DNA of 64,000 bases from CAIYRG01 sp964494505 (lineage in GTDB: Bacteria; Pseudomonadota; Alphaproteobacteria; Micropepsales; Micropepsaceae), in assembly GCA_964494505.1 (NCBI GenBank), contig CAZBRO010000005.1, positions 204,089 through 268,088 on the forward strand, read 5' to 3'. The translations under genes and the position numbers were made by a program. Positions 23,138 to 32,289 of this stretch are shown here, in pieces; the first letter of the stretch is position 1; every line of letters begins with the position of its first letter. The notes beneath the pieces are model-generated. The model had not been told where the DNA came from. It searched no databases and saw nothing but the letters and a program-made list of their open reading frames with translations.

Positions 23138-25492
23138 TCAGTTTTCCTTTGCGCGCGCGGCCATGATCATTTCGAGCAGTCTATGCGGGAAAAGCGGCAC
23201 CTGCGCAATCTTGACTCCGAAGGGTTCGAGCGCGTTTTCGACCGCCGAAATGATCGCTGCCGCGGCGGGAATGACACCAGCCTCGCCCGCGCCTTTCACG
23301 CCCAGCGGATTCAACGGCGAAGGCGAAATCGTGTAATGGCTCTCGATGCTGGGCACTTCGGTCGAGCCGGGCAGCAGGTAATCGGCGAAATTCGTCGTGG
23401 TCGGCTGGCCGCTCGAATCATAGCCCATATATTCATACAGCGCGTTGCCGATGCCGTGCGCGATTCCACCGCGTGTCTGGCCATCGACGATCATGGGATT
23501 CACCTGGACGCCGTGATCGTGCAGCGCCACATAACGCAGGATGTCCACGCGGCCGGTTTCGATATCCACCTCCACCTCCACGACATGGCAGGCATTCGCG
23601 TAAGCAAGCTGCTCCACGCGGAAGGCCGCCGAGGCCTCCAATCCGGGATCAAAGCCGGGAGGGAAGGCGTATCCGGGCCCGCCGCGCAGCGCCCGCGCAA
23701 TCTCGCCGAGCGATATGCCGCGTTCCGGCGCACTCTTCATCCGCACCGCGCCGCCGGCGAGTTCAAGGTCGTCGGGCGCGATCTGCATCAACATGCCAGC
23801 CAGGGCTTTGGCTTTTCGCGCTACTTCACGAGCGGCCAGCATCACGGAATTACCGGCCGTCACCGTTTGCCGGCTCGCGAAGCCGCCGAGGCCGGCCGGC
23901 ACCACGGAGGAATCGCCCGCGACCACGCCCACCTCTTCGGGCCGCACGCCCAATTCGGCCGCGGCGATTTGTGCCAGCGCGGTGGCCAGCCCCTGACCCA
24001 TCGCCGATGCGCCGGTCAGGACAGAGACGCGTCCACCGCCGCTGACGCGCACCAGCCCCATCTCGAAAGGTCCGCGCCCGGTGCCTTTCAGTCCATGCGC
24101 CAAGCCGATGCCGATGTAGCGGCCGCCACGGCCTGCCTCGCGCTGGCGGCGCGCGAAATCGTCCCACCCGGCGCGCTTCAACACATCGGCCTGCGTGCCC
24201 GGATAATCGCCGCTGTCGTAAAGGATCGGTGCGCCCGAGCGCGATTTGAGCGCGCTTTCATAGGGCATCTTTTCGGCTGGTATCAGATTGCGCCGACGCA
24301 CCTCGTCGCGCCCGATGCCAAGCTCGCGTGCCGCGCGGTCCATTAACCGCTCCATTGCGAAGGCGGCCTGCGGGTAGCCCGCGCCGCGCACGGATGAGAC
24401 GGGCACCTTGTTGGTGTATGCGATGACGACATCCATCGCGAGGGCAGGCACATGATACGGCCCCGGCACGGCCGACGCGGAATTGTATGGCAGATTCACA
24501 TCCTGCAGCGCGTAGGCCCCGAGGTCATGGATGAGTTTTCCCCGGATGGCGAGGATGCGCGCGTCTGAATCAAGCGCGACTTCCAGCGTCCAATATTGGT
24601 CACGCTCCTGCACCGCGGCGATGAAATGCTCGCGCCGGTCCTCAGCCCATTTGAGGGAGCGTTTCAGCAGTTTCGCCGCGGCCACGATCGCCACGTCTTC
24701 CGGATAGACGCACAGTTTCGGCCCGAAGCCGCCGCCGATATCGGGCGCTACCACGCGAAAACGGTTCTCGTCGATGCGCACGAATTGGCAGATGTTCTGC
24801 TGCAGGTCGTGCGCCTTCTGGGTGGAGGCCCAATAGGTGATGCCGTCCGACCCCGGGTGATACTCCGCGGCGCCGCCCCGTCCTTCGAGCGAATGCGCGC
24901 CGCCGCGATGCTGATAGAACTCCTCGCGGATCACGTGCGCCGCGCTGCGGAAGGCGGCATCCATATCGCCATAATTGACGCGATATGTGCTCACCACATT
25001 GGACGCGAGATCGGTTCGCGCCGCCGCTCCGCCCGGTAGCGCGGCATTTCTTGCATCGGCGACGGGCGGCAAAGGTTCGTAATCCACTTCCACCAGAGCT
25101 GCCGCGTCTTCGGCGACGTAGCGGCTCTCGGCTGCGACCAACGCCACCGTCTCACCCACGAACGCGACTTCGCCGCATGACAGGGGATAGGGCCACATCG
25201 TTTCGCGCGGTTTCCCGCCTTGGCCGGGCTCGCGCACCATGCGGCGTTTGATGAGGACGGGTGACAGATCGTCCAGCGTTAGAACCGCGTGTACGCCGGG
25301 AAGCGCGCGCGCGGCGTGCGTGTCGATGGATCGAATGGCCGCGTGGGCGTGCGGACTCCGTACGAATGCCACATGCAGCAGCCCCGGCAGCCTGATGTCG
25401 TCGACGAACCGCCCCGCACCCGTCAACAGCGGCACATCTTCGATGCGGCGGAAGCGCGAGCCGATCCGGCCGTCTCGCTCGGACTCGTCCAT
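23138..25492 (-). CDS. Xanthine dehydrogenase/CO dehydrogenase-family molybdopterin subunit (CoxL-like), copy 1
   Basis: A 784-residue molybdenum hydroxylase large subunit. 'RRIEDVPLLTGAGRFVDDIRLPG' is the family start, 'VVAPDIGGGFGPKLCVYPED' near 250 the first molybdopterin loop, 'SVRGAGYPQAAFAMERL' near 375 the second, and 'NPLGVKGAGEAGVIPAAA' near 730 carries the catalytic Glu. These enzymes hydroxylate aromatic or N-heterocyclic carbons with water. The usual 2Fe-2S and FAD partner genes are absent nearby. ATG 25492 follows the Bug-protein stop by 2 bases; a TTG start at 25498 would overlap it. Confidence 0.9.
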   Translation of the reverse strand: MDESERDGRIGSRFRRIEDVPLLTGAGRFVDDIRLPGLLHVAFVRSPHAHAAIRSIDTHAARALPGVHAVLTLDDLSPVLIKRRMVREPGQGGKPRETMWPYPLSCGEVAFVGETVALVAAESRYVAEDAAALVEVDYEPLPPVADARNAALPGGAAARTDLASNVVSTYRVNYGDMDAAFRSAAHVIREEFYQHRGGAHSLEGRGGAAEYHPGSDGITYWASTQKAHDLQQNICQFVRIDENRFRVVAPDIGGGFGPKLCVYPEDVAIVAAAKLLKRSLKWAEDRREHFIAAVQERDQYWTLEVALDSDARILAIRGKLIHDLGAYALQDVNLPYNSASAVPGPYHVPALAMDVVIAYTNKVPVSSVRGAGYPQAAFAMERLMDRAARELGIGRDEVRRRNLIPAEKMPYESALKSRSGAPILYDSGDYPGTQADVLKRAGWDDFARRQREAGRGGRYIGIGLAHGLKGTGRGPFEMGLVRVSGGGRVSVLTGASAMGQGLATALAQIAAAELGVRPEEVGVVAGDSSVVPAGLGGFASRQTVTAGNSVMLAAREVARKAKALAGMLMQIAPDDLELAGGAVRMKSAPERGISLGEIARALRGGPGYAFPPGFDPGLEASAAFRVEQLAYANACHVVEVEVDIETGRVDILRYVALHDHGVQVNPMIVDGQTRGGIAHGIGNALYEYMGYDSSGQPTTTNFADYLLPGSTEVPSIESHYTISPSPLNPLGVKGAGEAGVIPAAAAIISAVENALEPFGVKIAQVPLFPHRLLEMIMAARAKEN

Positions 25493-25494
25493 GC

Positions 25495-26505
25495 TCAATA
25501 GATCGCGCGCGCGGCTTTGGCGACCACGTCCTTGGGAAGCGCGTAGAGCCGATCGACCACCGCCTCGGCTTCAGTCGCGCTGACCGGATCGATGTCGATC
25601 ATTGTTTTGTTCGCATCGGCAAGGAAAGCCCGGTCCTTCAATGTCGCATCGAACGCCGTGCGCAGGATGGCGGCGCGGTCGGCCGGGATATTGGGTGGCG
25701 CCACGAAGGGACGCGCCAGGACTTCGTTCGCCAGTGCGAAATCCAGGATCTGCCGCTGCTCCACGGTCTTGGCGAAGTCATGGGCCATGGGCGTGTCGGG
25801 GAGATCGGGAGCTTTCTCGGGCGCCGCCTGGAGAAGGATGTTGATTTTCCTGTCCTTCACCCATTCGCCATAGCGCGCTTTTACCGTGCTCCAGGAAATG
25901 CCGCAAAGGCCGTCCACCTCTTTGCGCTGCATGGCGAGCGTGATGTCGGTCGTGCCGGGAAAACCGGTCGCGAGTTTGATCTTCGCGCCGAACACGTTCT
26001 TGTAGAGTTTCGCGAAAATGTCGGGGTCGCCCGCCGGGCCTTCGCCGCCAAACGTGGACGGCGTTGTCAACGCGTCATTCCACGTCCGAATCGGGGACGT
26101 GTTCCAGCTGATGCAAAGTGTCACGTCCTTGGTCATGCTGCCGAGCCAGGTGAACTTGCGCGCATCGAAATTCGCTTGCCCGATGAGGGCCGTACTCGCC
26201 ATGCCGCGGGCGAACGTCCCGATCACGGTGCCGTCCTTCGGCGCGACCGAGAATACGTAGGTCGCGGCCTTCACGCTGCCGGCGCCCGGCATGTTCTGCG
26301 GAATGACAGTGGGATTTCCTGGAATGTGACGGCCCAGATGCTGCGCCAGAACGCGCGCGTACAGGTCGTAGCCCCCGCCCGCCGAATAGCCGATCATGAT
26401 GTAGATCGTGCGGCCCTTGTAGAAGTCCGCCGGCGCCGCCGCATGCGCGGCTGTCCCGGCGAATGTTGCCGAAACAAGAGCCGCGGACAGGAAGCCCAAG
26501 CGCAT
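25495..26505 (-). CDS. Bug/TctC-type tripartite tricarboxylate transporter binding protein
   Basis: A 336-residue exported binding protein. Signal peptide 'MRLGFLSAALVSATFAGTAAHA', then 'ADFYKGRTIYIMIGYSAGGGYDLYARVLAQHLGRHIPGNP', the Bug-family start, and 'PQNMPGAGSVKAATYVF' near 68. Bug proteins bind carboxylates and work with TctA/TctB membrane proteins, which are not adjacent here (a TctA/B pair lies at 58-60 kb with its own TctC). Placement 10 bp after ubiD and 2 bp before the hydroxylase indicates it delivers or senses the acid that the operon degrades. Confidence 0.88.
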   Translation of the reverse strand: MRLGFLSAALVSATFAGTAAHAAAPADFYKGRTIYIMIGYSAGGGYDLYARVLAQHLGRHIPGNPTVIPQNMPGAGSVKAATYVFSVAPKDGTVIGTFARGMASTALIGQANFDARKFTWLGSMTKDVTLCISWNTSPIRTWNDALTTPSTFGGEGPAGDPDIFAKLYKNVFGAKIKLATGFPGTTDITLAMQRKEVDGLCGISWSTVKARYGEWVKDRKINILLQAAPEKAPDLPDTPMAHDFAKTVEQRQILDFALANEVLARPFVAPPNIPADRAAILRTAFDATLKDRAFLADANKTMIDIDPVSATEAEAVVDRLYALPKDVVAKAARAIY

Positions 26506-26515
26506 GCTTTTGGAC

Positions 26516-27985
26516 CTAGCGGAAGAGCTGCGGGAATTTCGCCTTCAGATCGCTGCGCAGTTTCGGGCTGACATCGACAACCGGCGGAAACGTGCCCTTC
26601 AGCAGCTTGTCATACGGAATACAGGCGTCGATCAGGATGCGATTGTTGAAATTGCCGGGGAGATAGAGCGGGTCCCGCTTTGAGGCCCAGGCTTTCTGCA
26701 CCGTGTCGATGTCTGTCATCGGATCGAAGCGCGTGCACATCGCCCACAGCACCTGATCCAGATCGCCCGCATCGATGTCCTCGTCCACCACGACCGTCCA
26801 TTTGCCGGCGTAAGCACCGCCCTGGCACGAGCACGCTACATGCAGGACGTTGCGCGCGTGCCCGGGATAGCGCTGCTTGATCTGGATGACCGTGAAACGT
26901 GTCGCGGGACCGGCTTCGTGATTCCACACGCCCAGAATGTCGGGAAGGCCGCACGCTTCCAGCGCACGCCACACCTGGGCCGCGCCGGCAATTCCTTTCA
27001 AGAGCCCCGTTTCGTCCACCGGTTTGTGCTGCGGAGCACAGGTAAGAATGGGATCGTTGCGATGGAGGATGGTTTTGACGTCGAGATAGGGCCGCGCCAC
27101 CGTGTCGTCGGAATAATAACCCATCCACTCGCCGAACGGGCCTTCTTCCAGCACCTGGCCGGGCACGGCTTCGGCCTCGATGGCGATTTCCGCATCGGCC
27201 GGAATCGGAAACCCGGTGAAAGGTCCGCGGATCACATCGATGGGTTCTCCCCGCAAGCCGCCCGCGAAATCGAGTTCGCTGATCCCTTCAGGCAGTGGGC
27301 TCGCCGCGAGCATGAACAGAAGCGGGTCCTGGCCGACCAGCACCACCACTTTCATCTTCTCGCCGCGCGCGAAATATTTGTCGCGATGGATACGGCCGTG
27401 TTTGCCTTCCGTGATCTGGCAGCCGATTCTTTTGCCGTCGTAAACCTGGTTGCGGTAGCAACCCAAGTTGAACCAGCCGGCATCGGGATCTTGCGTGATC
27501 ACGCAGTTGGCAGTCCCGATGTAGCGCGCTTTGTCCATCTCGTGATGGCGCGGCACCGGGAATTTCAGCACGTCGACCGCATCGCCGGTCAGCACGTTCT
27601 GAAGGATCGGGCCGTCCTTCACATAGCGCGGCGGGATATGCTTCATCGTCTGGATGCGGTTGTAGTACTGCTTGACGATGTCGACTTTGCGCTCGCGTTC
27701 GAGCGGCAGGCCGAGCGTCAGCGCCACCCGCTTGACCGATGAGAAATGGCCGTAAAGGGTCCGGTATCCTTTCGGGTAGCCGGGAATCTCGTCGAACAGA
27801 AGGGCGGGCGCCGTCCCATGGCTGTGCTCGGTCAGCATATGCGTGAGGGCGCCCATCTCCGTGTCCCATGAGGCGCCGTTGACGCGGACAAGTTCGCCCA
27901 TGCGCTCGACGGAATCGATCCAGCCGCGCAAGCCGCCATAGCCGCCTTGCACGAGTTTCAGGCCCGGTTCACTCGCTTGGGACAC
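26516..27985 (-). CDS. UbiD-family (de)carboxylase
   Basis: A 489-residue prenylated-FMN-dependent decarboxylase family protein. Features include 'NVLTGDAVDVLKFPVPRHHEMD' near 130, 'YIGTANCVITQDPDAGWFNLGCYR' near 155-178, 'GKHGRIHRDKYFARGEKMKVVVLVGQDP' near 195, the catalytic-region 'EEGPFGEWMGYYS' near 280 and a Cys-containing 'LHVACSCQGGAYAGKW' near 385. UbiD enzymes reversibly decarboxylate aromatic or unsaturated acids. No UbiX prenyltransferase gene is in the window. It heads the four-gene operon that continues to 22222 and diverges from the second molybdopterin hydroxylase. Confidence 0.92.
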   Translation of the reverse strand: MSQASEPGLKLVQGGYGGLRGWIDSVERMGELVRVNGASWDTEMGALTHMLTEHSHGTAPALLFDEIPGYPKGYRTLYGHFSSVKRVALTLGLPLERERKVDIVKQYYNRIQTMKHIPPRYVKDGPILQNVLTGDAVDVLKFPVPRHHEMDKARYIGTANCVITQDPDAGWFNLGCYRNQVYDGKRIGCQITEGKHGRIHRDKYFARGEKMKVVVLVGQDPLLFMLAASPLPEGISELDFAGGLRGEPIDVIRGPFTGFPIPADAEIAIEAEAVPGQVLEEGPFGEWMGYYSDDTVARPYLDVKTILHRNDPILTCAPQHKPVDETGLLKGIAGAAQVWRALEACGLPDILGVWNHEAGPATRFTVIQIKQRYPGHARNVLHVACSCQGGAYAGKWTVVVDEDIDAGDLDQVLWAMCTRFDPMTDIDTVQKAWASKRDPLYLPGNFNNRILIDACIPYDKLLKGTFPPVVDVSPKLRSDLKAKFPQLFR

Positions 27986-28004
27986 GCATTCCTCCGACTC
28001 TGTA

Positions 28005-28032
28005 CCAAAATTTGGAATTGGTTTGATTTTGG
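28005..28032. promoter_or_regulatory. Candidate operator in the ubiD/coxL divergent region
   Basis: The 120-bp gap between two divergent operons is AT-rich compared with its surroundings. It holds the palindrome CCAAAATTTGG (arms of 5, one central base) and, 10 bases on, ATTTTGG, which pairs with the CCAAAAT of the first. This arrangement is typical of a dimeric regulator controlling both directions. No regulator gene lies nearby. Confidence 0.45.
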
Positions 28033-28105
28033 GACGAAGACTATCCTAAATCGGAACGGTAAGCACAACCTCGTCGCAGCACAATTCACCTCACGCGAAG
28101 GCTCC

Positions 28106-30397
28106 ATGAGACGCTTTGAAGACGCGCGGCGCAGGGGTGACGTGATCGGCCGTTCCGTTCCGCGTCTGGAGGACGAAGTCCTGCTGCGGGGGCAGGGGCG
28201 GTTCGCGGACGATATCGGATTTCCCGGTCAGCTCCACATGCGCGTCGTGCGCAGCGGCGTTGCGCATGGGCGCATCGAAGCGGTGGATGCAACCGCGGCG
28301 CGCGCGTTTGCGGGCGTGGTCGCGGTCTGGACGGCGGAGGATATTTCCGATCTCGGGCCGATCGATTTCCGCGATCCGGCCGCCGAGGTGCTGAAGCCTT
28401 ATCGGCAACATGCATTGGCCCGCGAGCGCGTACGCTATGCGGGCGATCCGGTGGCGGCTGTTTTCGCGGAAGATCCTTATATCGCCGAAGATGCGGCGGC
28501 GCTGGTGTCGGTGGACATTGCCGAGCTTCCGCCGTTGCTCGATGCGAGCGCCGATGTGGGTGAATTCGCGCCGGGGTTGTCAACCGAACCCGTGACGCTG
28601 ACCAACGCCTATGGCGATTTGGACGCAGCTTTCGCCAAGGCCGCGCATATCATCGAGATGGACTTGAGCATCGGCCGCCATTCCGGCGTGCCTTTGGAAA
28701 CCCGGGGCGCCGTCGCGCGCTACGATGCGGCTCGCAATGTGCTTGAGCTTTACGGCGCGGCCAAGGTGCCCCACCGCACCCGCGACAATCTCGCGCGCAC
28801 GCTTGGCCGCACGCCGGAATCGATCCATCTCAAGGAAGGCCATGTCGGTGGCGGCTTCGGGATCCGGGGCGAACTTTATCCGGAAGACGTGCTCGCTGCC
28901 GCAGCCGCGCTCCGGTTTTCGCGCCCCGTGAAATGGATCGAAGACCGGCGCGAACATCTCCTGGCCGCCAATCATTCGCGCGAACAGCGGCACCTCTTGC
29001 GCGCGGCCGTCGATGCGAATGGCGTCGTGCTCGCCATGGATGACGAGTTCTTTCACAGCCAGGGCGCTTACGTCCGCACCCATGGAGCGCGTGTGCCCGA
29101 TCTTACCAGCGGCATGCTGGTGGGGCCTTATCGTGTGCCGGCCTTTCGCAGCACTGCACATTTCCGGCTCACCAACAAGACGCCGGCCGCCACCTATCGC
29201 GCGCCGGGGCGCTATGAAGGCACGTTCGTGCGCGAGCGGCTGATGGATGCGGTGGCGGCGAAATTCAAGCTCGACCGCATCGAGGTGCGGCGGCGCAATC
29301 TTGTACCGGCAAGCGCCATGCCGTTTGCGCGCGGGCTCTCTGCGCTCGGCACCGACGTGGTGCTCGATTCCGGCGATTACGCGCTGCTTTTGGACAAAGT
29401 GCTCGCCCATCTTCAATGGGACGCGCTGCAACGCGCATGTGAAGCGCGCCGCGCGCAAGGCGAAGCCGTGGGCCTCGGACTCGCCTGCTTTGTCGAGAAG
29501 ACGGGGCTCGGACCCAAGGATGCCGTGCGCTTGAGCGTCGATATTCGCGGCAATGTCGAACTGACCACCGGCGGCGCCTCGCTGGGACAGGGGTTTGAGA
29601 CGGTCATGGCGCAGATTTGTTCCGAGGGCCTCGGCGTCGATTACCGCCGCATCAATGTGGTGCACGGCCAAACCGACCGCATCGCCGACGGCATCGGGGC
29701 GCATGCCTCGCGCGCCACTGTTATGACAGGCAGCGCCGCCTACGACGCGGCCAAGAATTTGCGCGCGATTGTGCTAGACTTGGCCGCCGAGCTGCTGCAG
29801 GCGCCGGTCAATGCGCTCGCCATTGTTGACGGCATCGTGGTGCGCTGTGGGGAAACCTCCGGCCCATCCGTCACGCTCGCCCAGATCGCGCGCCATTACG
29901 GTACGGGCCTTCTCACGGCGGAAGGTTGGCATCGCACCGATCACATGACCTATCCCTATGGCACGCACGCCGCACAGGTGCGGGTGGATCGCGAGACCGG
30001 CGGCGTAACGGTGGAGCGTTTTCTTGTCGCGTACGACATCGGGCGTGCCGTCAATCCCATGATGATCGAAGGCCAGATCGCCGGCGGTTACGCGCAAGGC
30101 TTGGGAGGCGCTCTGTACGAAGAATTCCTCTACAGCGCGGACGGCCAGCCGCTGTCGGTAACGTTGGCCGATTATCTGATGCCGACGGCGTGCGAAGTCT
30201 CCCACGTTGATATTCTGGTGACCGAAGACGCGCCGAGCCCGCTGAACCCGCTGGGCTTGAAGGGTGCTGGCGAGGCTGGCGTCACCGCAGTCGGCGCGGC
30301 GATTGCGTCGGCCATCGACGATGCCATCGGCATTCCCGGCGCAGTGACCGAGCTTCCCGTCACCCCGCAGCGTTTGCTTTCGCTTCTGCGGCGATAG
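28106..30397 (+). CDS. CoxL-like molybdopterin hydroxylase large subunit, copy 2
   Basis: A 763-residue molybdenum hydroxylase large subunit from ATG 28106 (GAAGG seven bases before). 'GRSVPRLEDEVLLRGQGRFADDIGFPG' is the family start, 'EGHVGGGFGIRGELYPEDVL' near 247 and 'ATYRAPGRYEGTFVRERLMD' near 360 are molybdopterin loops, and 'NPLGLKGAGEAGVTAVGAA' near 715 has the catalytic Glu. As with copy 1, no small or medium subunit gene accompanies it. It lies 58 bp before the first of five secreted paralogues, probably in the same transcript. Confidence 0.9.
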   Translation: MRRFEDARRRGDVIGRSVPRLEDEVLLRGQGRFADDIGFPGQLHMRVVRSGVAHGRIEAVDATAARAFAGVVAVWTAEDISDLGPIDFRDPAAEVLKPYRQHALARERVRYAGDPVAAVFAEDPYIAEDAAALVSVDIAELPPLLDASADVGEFAPGLSTEPVTLTNAYGDLDAAFAKAAHIIEMDLSIGRHSGVPLETRGAVARYDAARNVLELYGAAKVPHRTRDNLARTLGRTPESIHLKEGHVGGGFGIRGELYPEDVLAAAAALRFSRPVKWIEDRREHLLAANHSREQRHLLRAAVDANGVVLAMDDEFFHSQGAYVRTHGARVPDLTSGMLVGPYRVPAFRSTAHFRLTNKTPAATYRAPGRYEGTFVRERLMDAVAAKFKLDRIEVRRRNLVPASAMPFARGLSALGTDVVLDSGDYALLLDKVLAHLQWDALQRACEARRAQGEAVGLGLACFVEKTGLGPKDAVRLSVDIRGNVELTTGGASLGQGFETVMAQICSEGLGVDYRRINVVHGQTDRIADGIGAHASRATVMTGSAAYDAAKNLRAIVLDLAAELLQAPVNALAIVDGIVVRCGETSGPSVTLAQIARHYGTGLLTAEGWHRTDHMTYPYGTHAAQVRVDRETGGVTVERFLVAYDIGRAVNPMMIEGQIAGGYAQGLGGALYEEFLYSADGQPLSVTLADYLMPTACEVSHVDILVTEDAPSPLNPLGLKGAGEAGVTAVGAAIASAIDDAIGIPGAVTELPVTPQRLLSLLRR

Positions 30398-30455
30398 GGC
30401 TTCGGCTTCGCCTTCCGGCTCTCTCGCTATATAGTTGTGCCCTCGGGAGGCTGTC

Positions 30456-31358
30456 ATGGCACGTCATTCATCGCGTGTGTTCTGGAGCTCGATTGCGGTC
30501 TTCACCTGCGCCTTGGGGTGGCAGGCGTCGGCGAGTGAGAGCGCTTTCCCTGATTTCGGGGGCATGTGGGGGCGCAATGCCTTCAATTTCGAGCCGTTGC
30601 CCAATGGGCCGAAGCCGGTGGCAAATCTGAAGCGGCTTCCCAGCGGCGCCAGCGATCCCAACGCGCTCGTTGGCGACTACAACAACCCCATCCTGAAACC
30701 GGAAGCCGCTTCCATCGTGAAACAGAAGGGCGCCATCTCGCTTACCGGCAATCCCTATCCGGACCCGTCGAACCAATGCGCGCCGTATGCGCCGCCTTTC
30801 CATCTCGCCATGCAGTTGGGTGTAGAGATCCTGCAGGTCAAGGATCGCATCACCATGATCTACAATCAGGACGATCAGGTCCGGCACATCCGCCTGAACG
30901 GATCGCATCCGAAAGGTTTGATGCCTACGCCCATGGGTGATTCCATCGCCCATTACGAAGGCGACACGCTCGTCATCGACACCATCGGCGTGCAAACCGG
31001 ACGGCTCGCCATGATGGATCGCTACGGCACGCCAAGGAGCGATGCGTTCCATCTGGTCGAGCGTTACCGGCTGATCGATTACGAGGCCGCAAGGCAGGCT
31101 GCCGAGAAGCATCAGAAAGAAGACGGGCCTGCGGGCCTCGGCGGCAATGTCGGCGTCGATCCCGATTACAAGGGCAAGGGGTTGCAGGTGCAATTCACCA
31201 TCGAGGACCCAAAAGTGCTGACGGCTCCTCTATCGGCGACGGTCACCTATCGGCGTATCCGGGGGCCATGGACCGAGCAGATTTGCGCGGAGAATCCGGC
31301 TGAATATTACCCGACGAAATTCATGGCCATTCCGAAATCGGAGAAGCCGGACTTCTGA
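30456..31358 (+). CDS. Secreted 300-aa protein of unknown family, paralogue A (of five)
   Basis: A 300-residue exported protein (signal peptide through 'LGWQASASE'). It begins the mature part with 'FPDFGGMWGRNAF', then 'VGDYNNPILKPEAASIVKQKG', 'YPDPSNQCAPYAPPF', 'DDQVRHIRLNGSHP', 'GDSIAHYEGDTLVIDTIG', 'RSDAFHLVERYRLIDYEAA', 'TVTYRR', 'QICAENPAEYY' and ends 'SEKPDF'. These blocks recur in the same order in the four genes that follow. Two Cys (in SNQC and CAEN) are shared by all five and could form a disulphide in the periplasm. No catalytic motif is recognised. A GGGAGG site lies 5 bases before the ATG. Confidence 0.8.
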   Translation: MARHSSRVFWSSIAVFTCALGWQASASESAFPDFGGMWGRNAFNFEPLPNGPKPVANLKRLPSGASDPNALVGDYNNPILKPEAASIVKQKGAISLTGNPYPDPSNQCAPYAPPFHLAMQLGVEILQVKDRITMIYNQDDQVRHIRLNGSHPKGLMPTPMGDSIAHYEGDTLVIDTIGVQTGRLAMMDRYGTPRSDAFHLVERYRLIDYEAARQAAEKHQKEDGPAGLGGNVGVDPDYKGKGLQVQFTIEDPKVLTAPLSATVTYRRIRGPWTEQICAENPAEYYPTKFMAIPKSEKPDF

Positions 31359-31372
31359 GCAGGGAGGGTTCG

Positions 31373-32272
31373 ATGTTTCCTCGCCGTTGGATCATTGTGC
31401 TCGCGCTCGGCTCCGTGCTGGCAGCACCGGCTGAAGCTGCGGACAATGCGGCGGTGCCGAATCTGGCGGGCTTCTGGTCGCGCACGACCTTCGGCATGGA
31501 ACAGCCGGCGGTGGGGCCAGGCCCGGTGAAGCCTATCAACCGCCGCCGTGCGGACGGCAGCCGGATTGACGATGCGCAGTTCAACGTCGGCGACGAGAAA
31601 AGCCCCATCCTGAAGCCTGCCGCCGCTGCCGCGGTGAGGAAGCGCAACGAAATGCAGCGCGATGGCGTGGACTATCCTTCGCCGTCGAACCAATGCCTGC
31701 CCATGGTGGCGCCCTACGTATTCCGGGTGCAGGGAATGCAAGTGCTGCAGCAGAAGGACCAGGTCATCTTTCTCTATATGCAGGACCACCAGATCCGCCA
31801 TGTGCGGCTGAACGGCACGCATCCGGCGAAAGTGACGCCCACCTGGTATGGGGATTCCATCGGCCATTATGAGGGCGACACGCTGGTGGTCGATACGGTC
31901 GGCTTCAAGGTTGGCCGCGTCGCGCAGCTCGATCAATATGGCGAACCCTATAGCGGGGCATTGCACGTCGTGGAGCGCTATCGCCTCGTCGATTATGAAA
32001 CCGCAAAGGCCGCCCAGGATGCCAATGTGAGGCAGAATGGCGGAGTGGCGACCGAACAGGCCGCCGGCATCGATCCCAATTACAAAGGCAAGGGGCTGCA
32101 GGTCCAATTCACGGTCGACGACAATAATTTCTTCACCATGCAATGGGGGGGTGCTGCCACCTACCGCAAGGCGGCCGGCGATTGGGTGGAGAATGTCTGC
32201 GCCGAGAACACGCACGAATACTACAATAATGGCGCGACCAAAGTGCCCCAAAGCGACAGGCCGGACTTTTGA
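31373..32272 (+). CDS. Secreted 300-aa protein of unknown family, paralogue B
   Basis: A 299-residue exported protein (signal 'MFPRRWIIVLALGSVLAAPAEA'). Conserved blocks are 'VPNLAGFWSRTTF', 'SPSNQCLPMVAPYV', 'MQVLQQKDQVIFLYMQDHQI', 'YGDSIGHYEGDTLVVDTVGF', 'ALHVVERYRLVDYETAKAA', 'NVCAENTHEYY' and the end 'SDRPDF'. It starts 14 bp after gene A with a GGGAGGG site. The middle reads 'NVGDEKSPILKPAAAAAV' where the others have 'VGDYNNPILKPEAA', so this copy has diverged there. Function unknown. Confidence 0.8.
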   Translation: MFPRRWIIVLALGSVLAAPAEAADNAAVPNLAGFWSRTTFGMEQPAVGPGPVKPINRRRADGSRIDDAQFNVGDEKSPILKPAAAAAVRKRNEMQRDGVDYPSPSNQCLPMVAPYVFRVQGMQVLQQKDQVIFLYMQDHQIRHVRLNGTHPAKVTPTWYGDSIGHYEGDTLVVDTVGFKVGRVAQLDQYGEPYSGALHVVERYRLVDYETAKAAQDANVRQNGGVATEQAAGIDPNYKGKGLQVQFTVDDNNFFTMQWGGAATYRKAAGDWVENVCAENTHEYYNNGATKVPQSDRPDF

Positions 32273-32289
32273 AGAAAGGATCGCATGAG

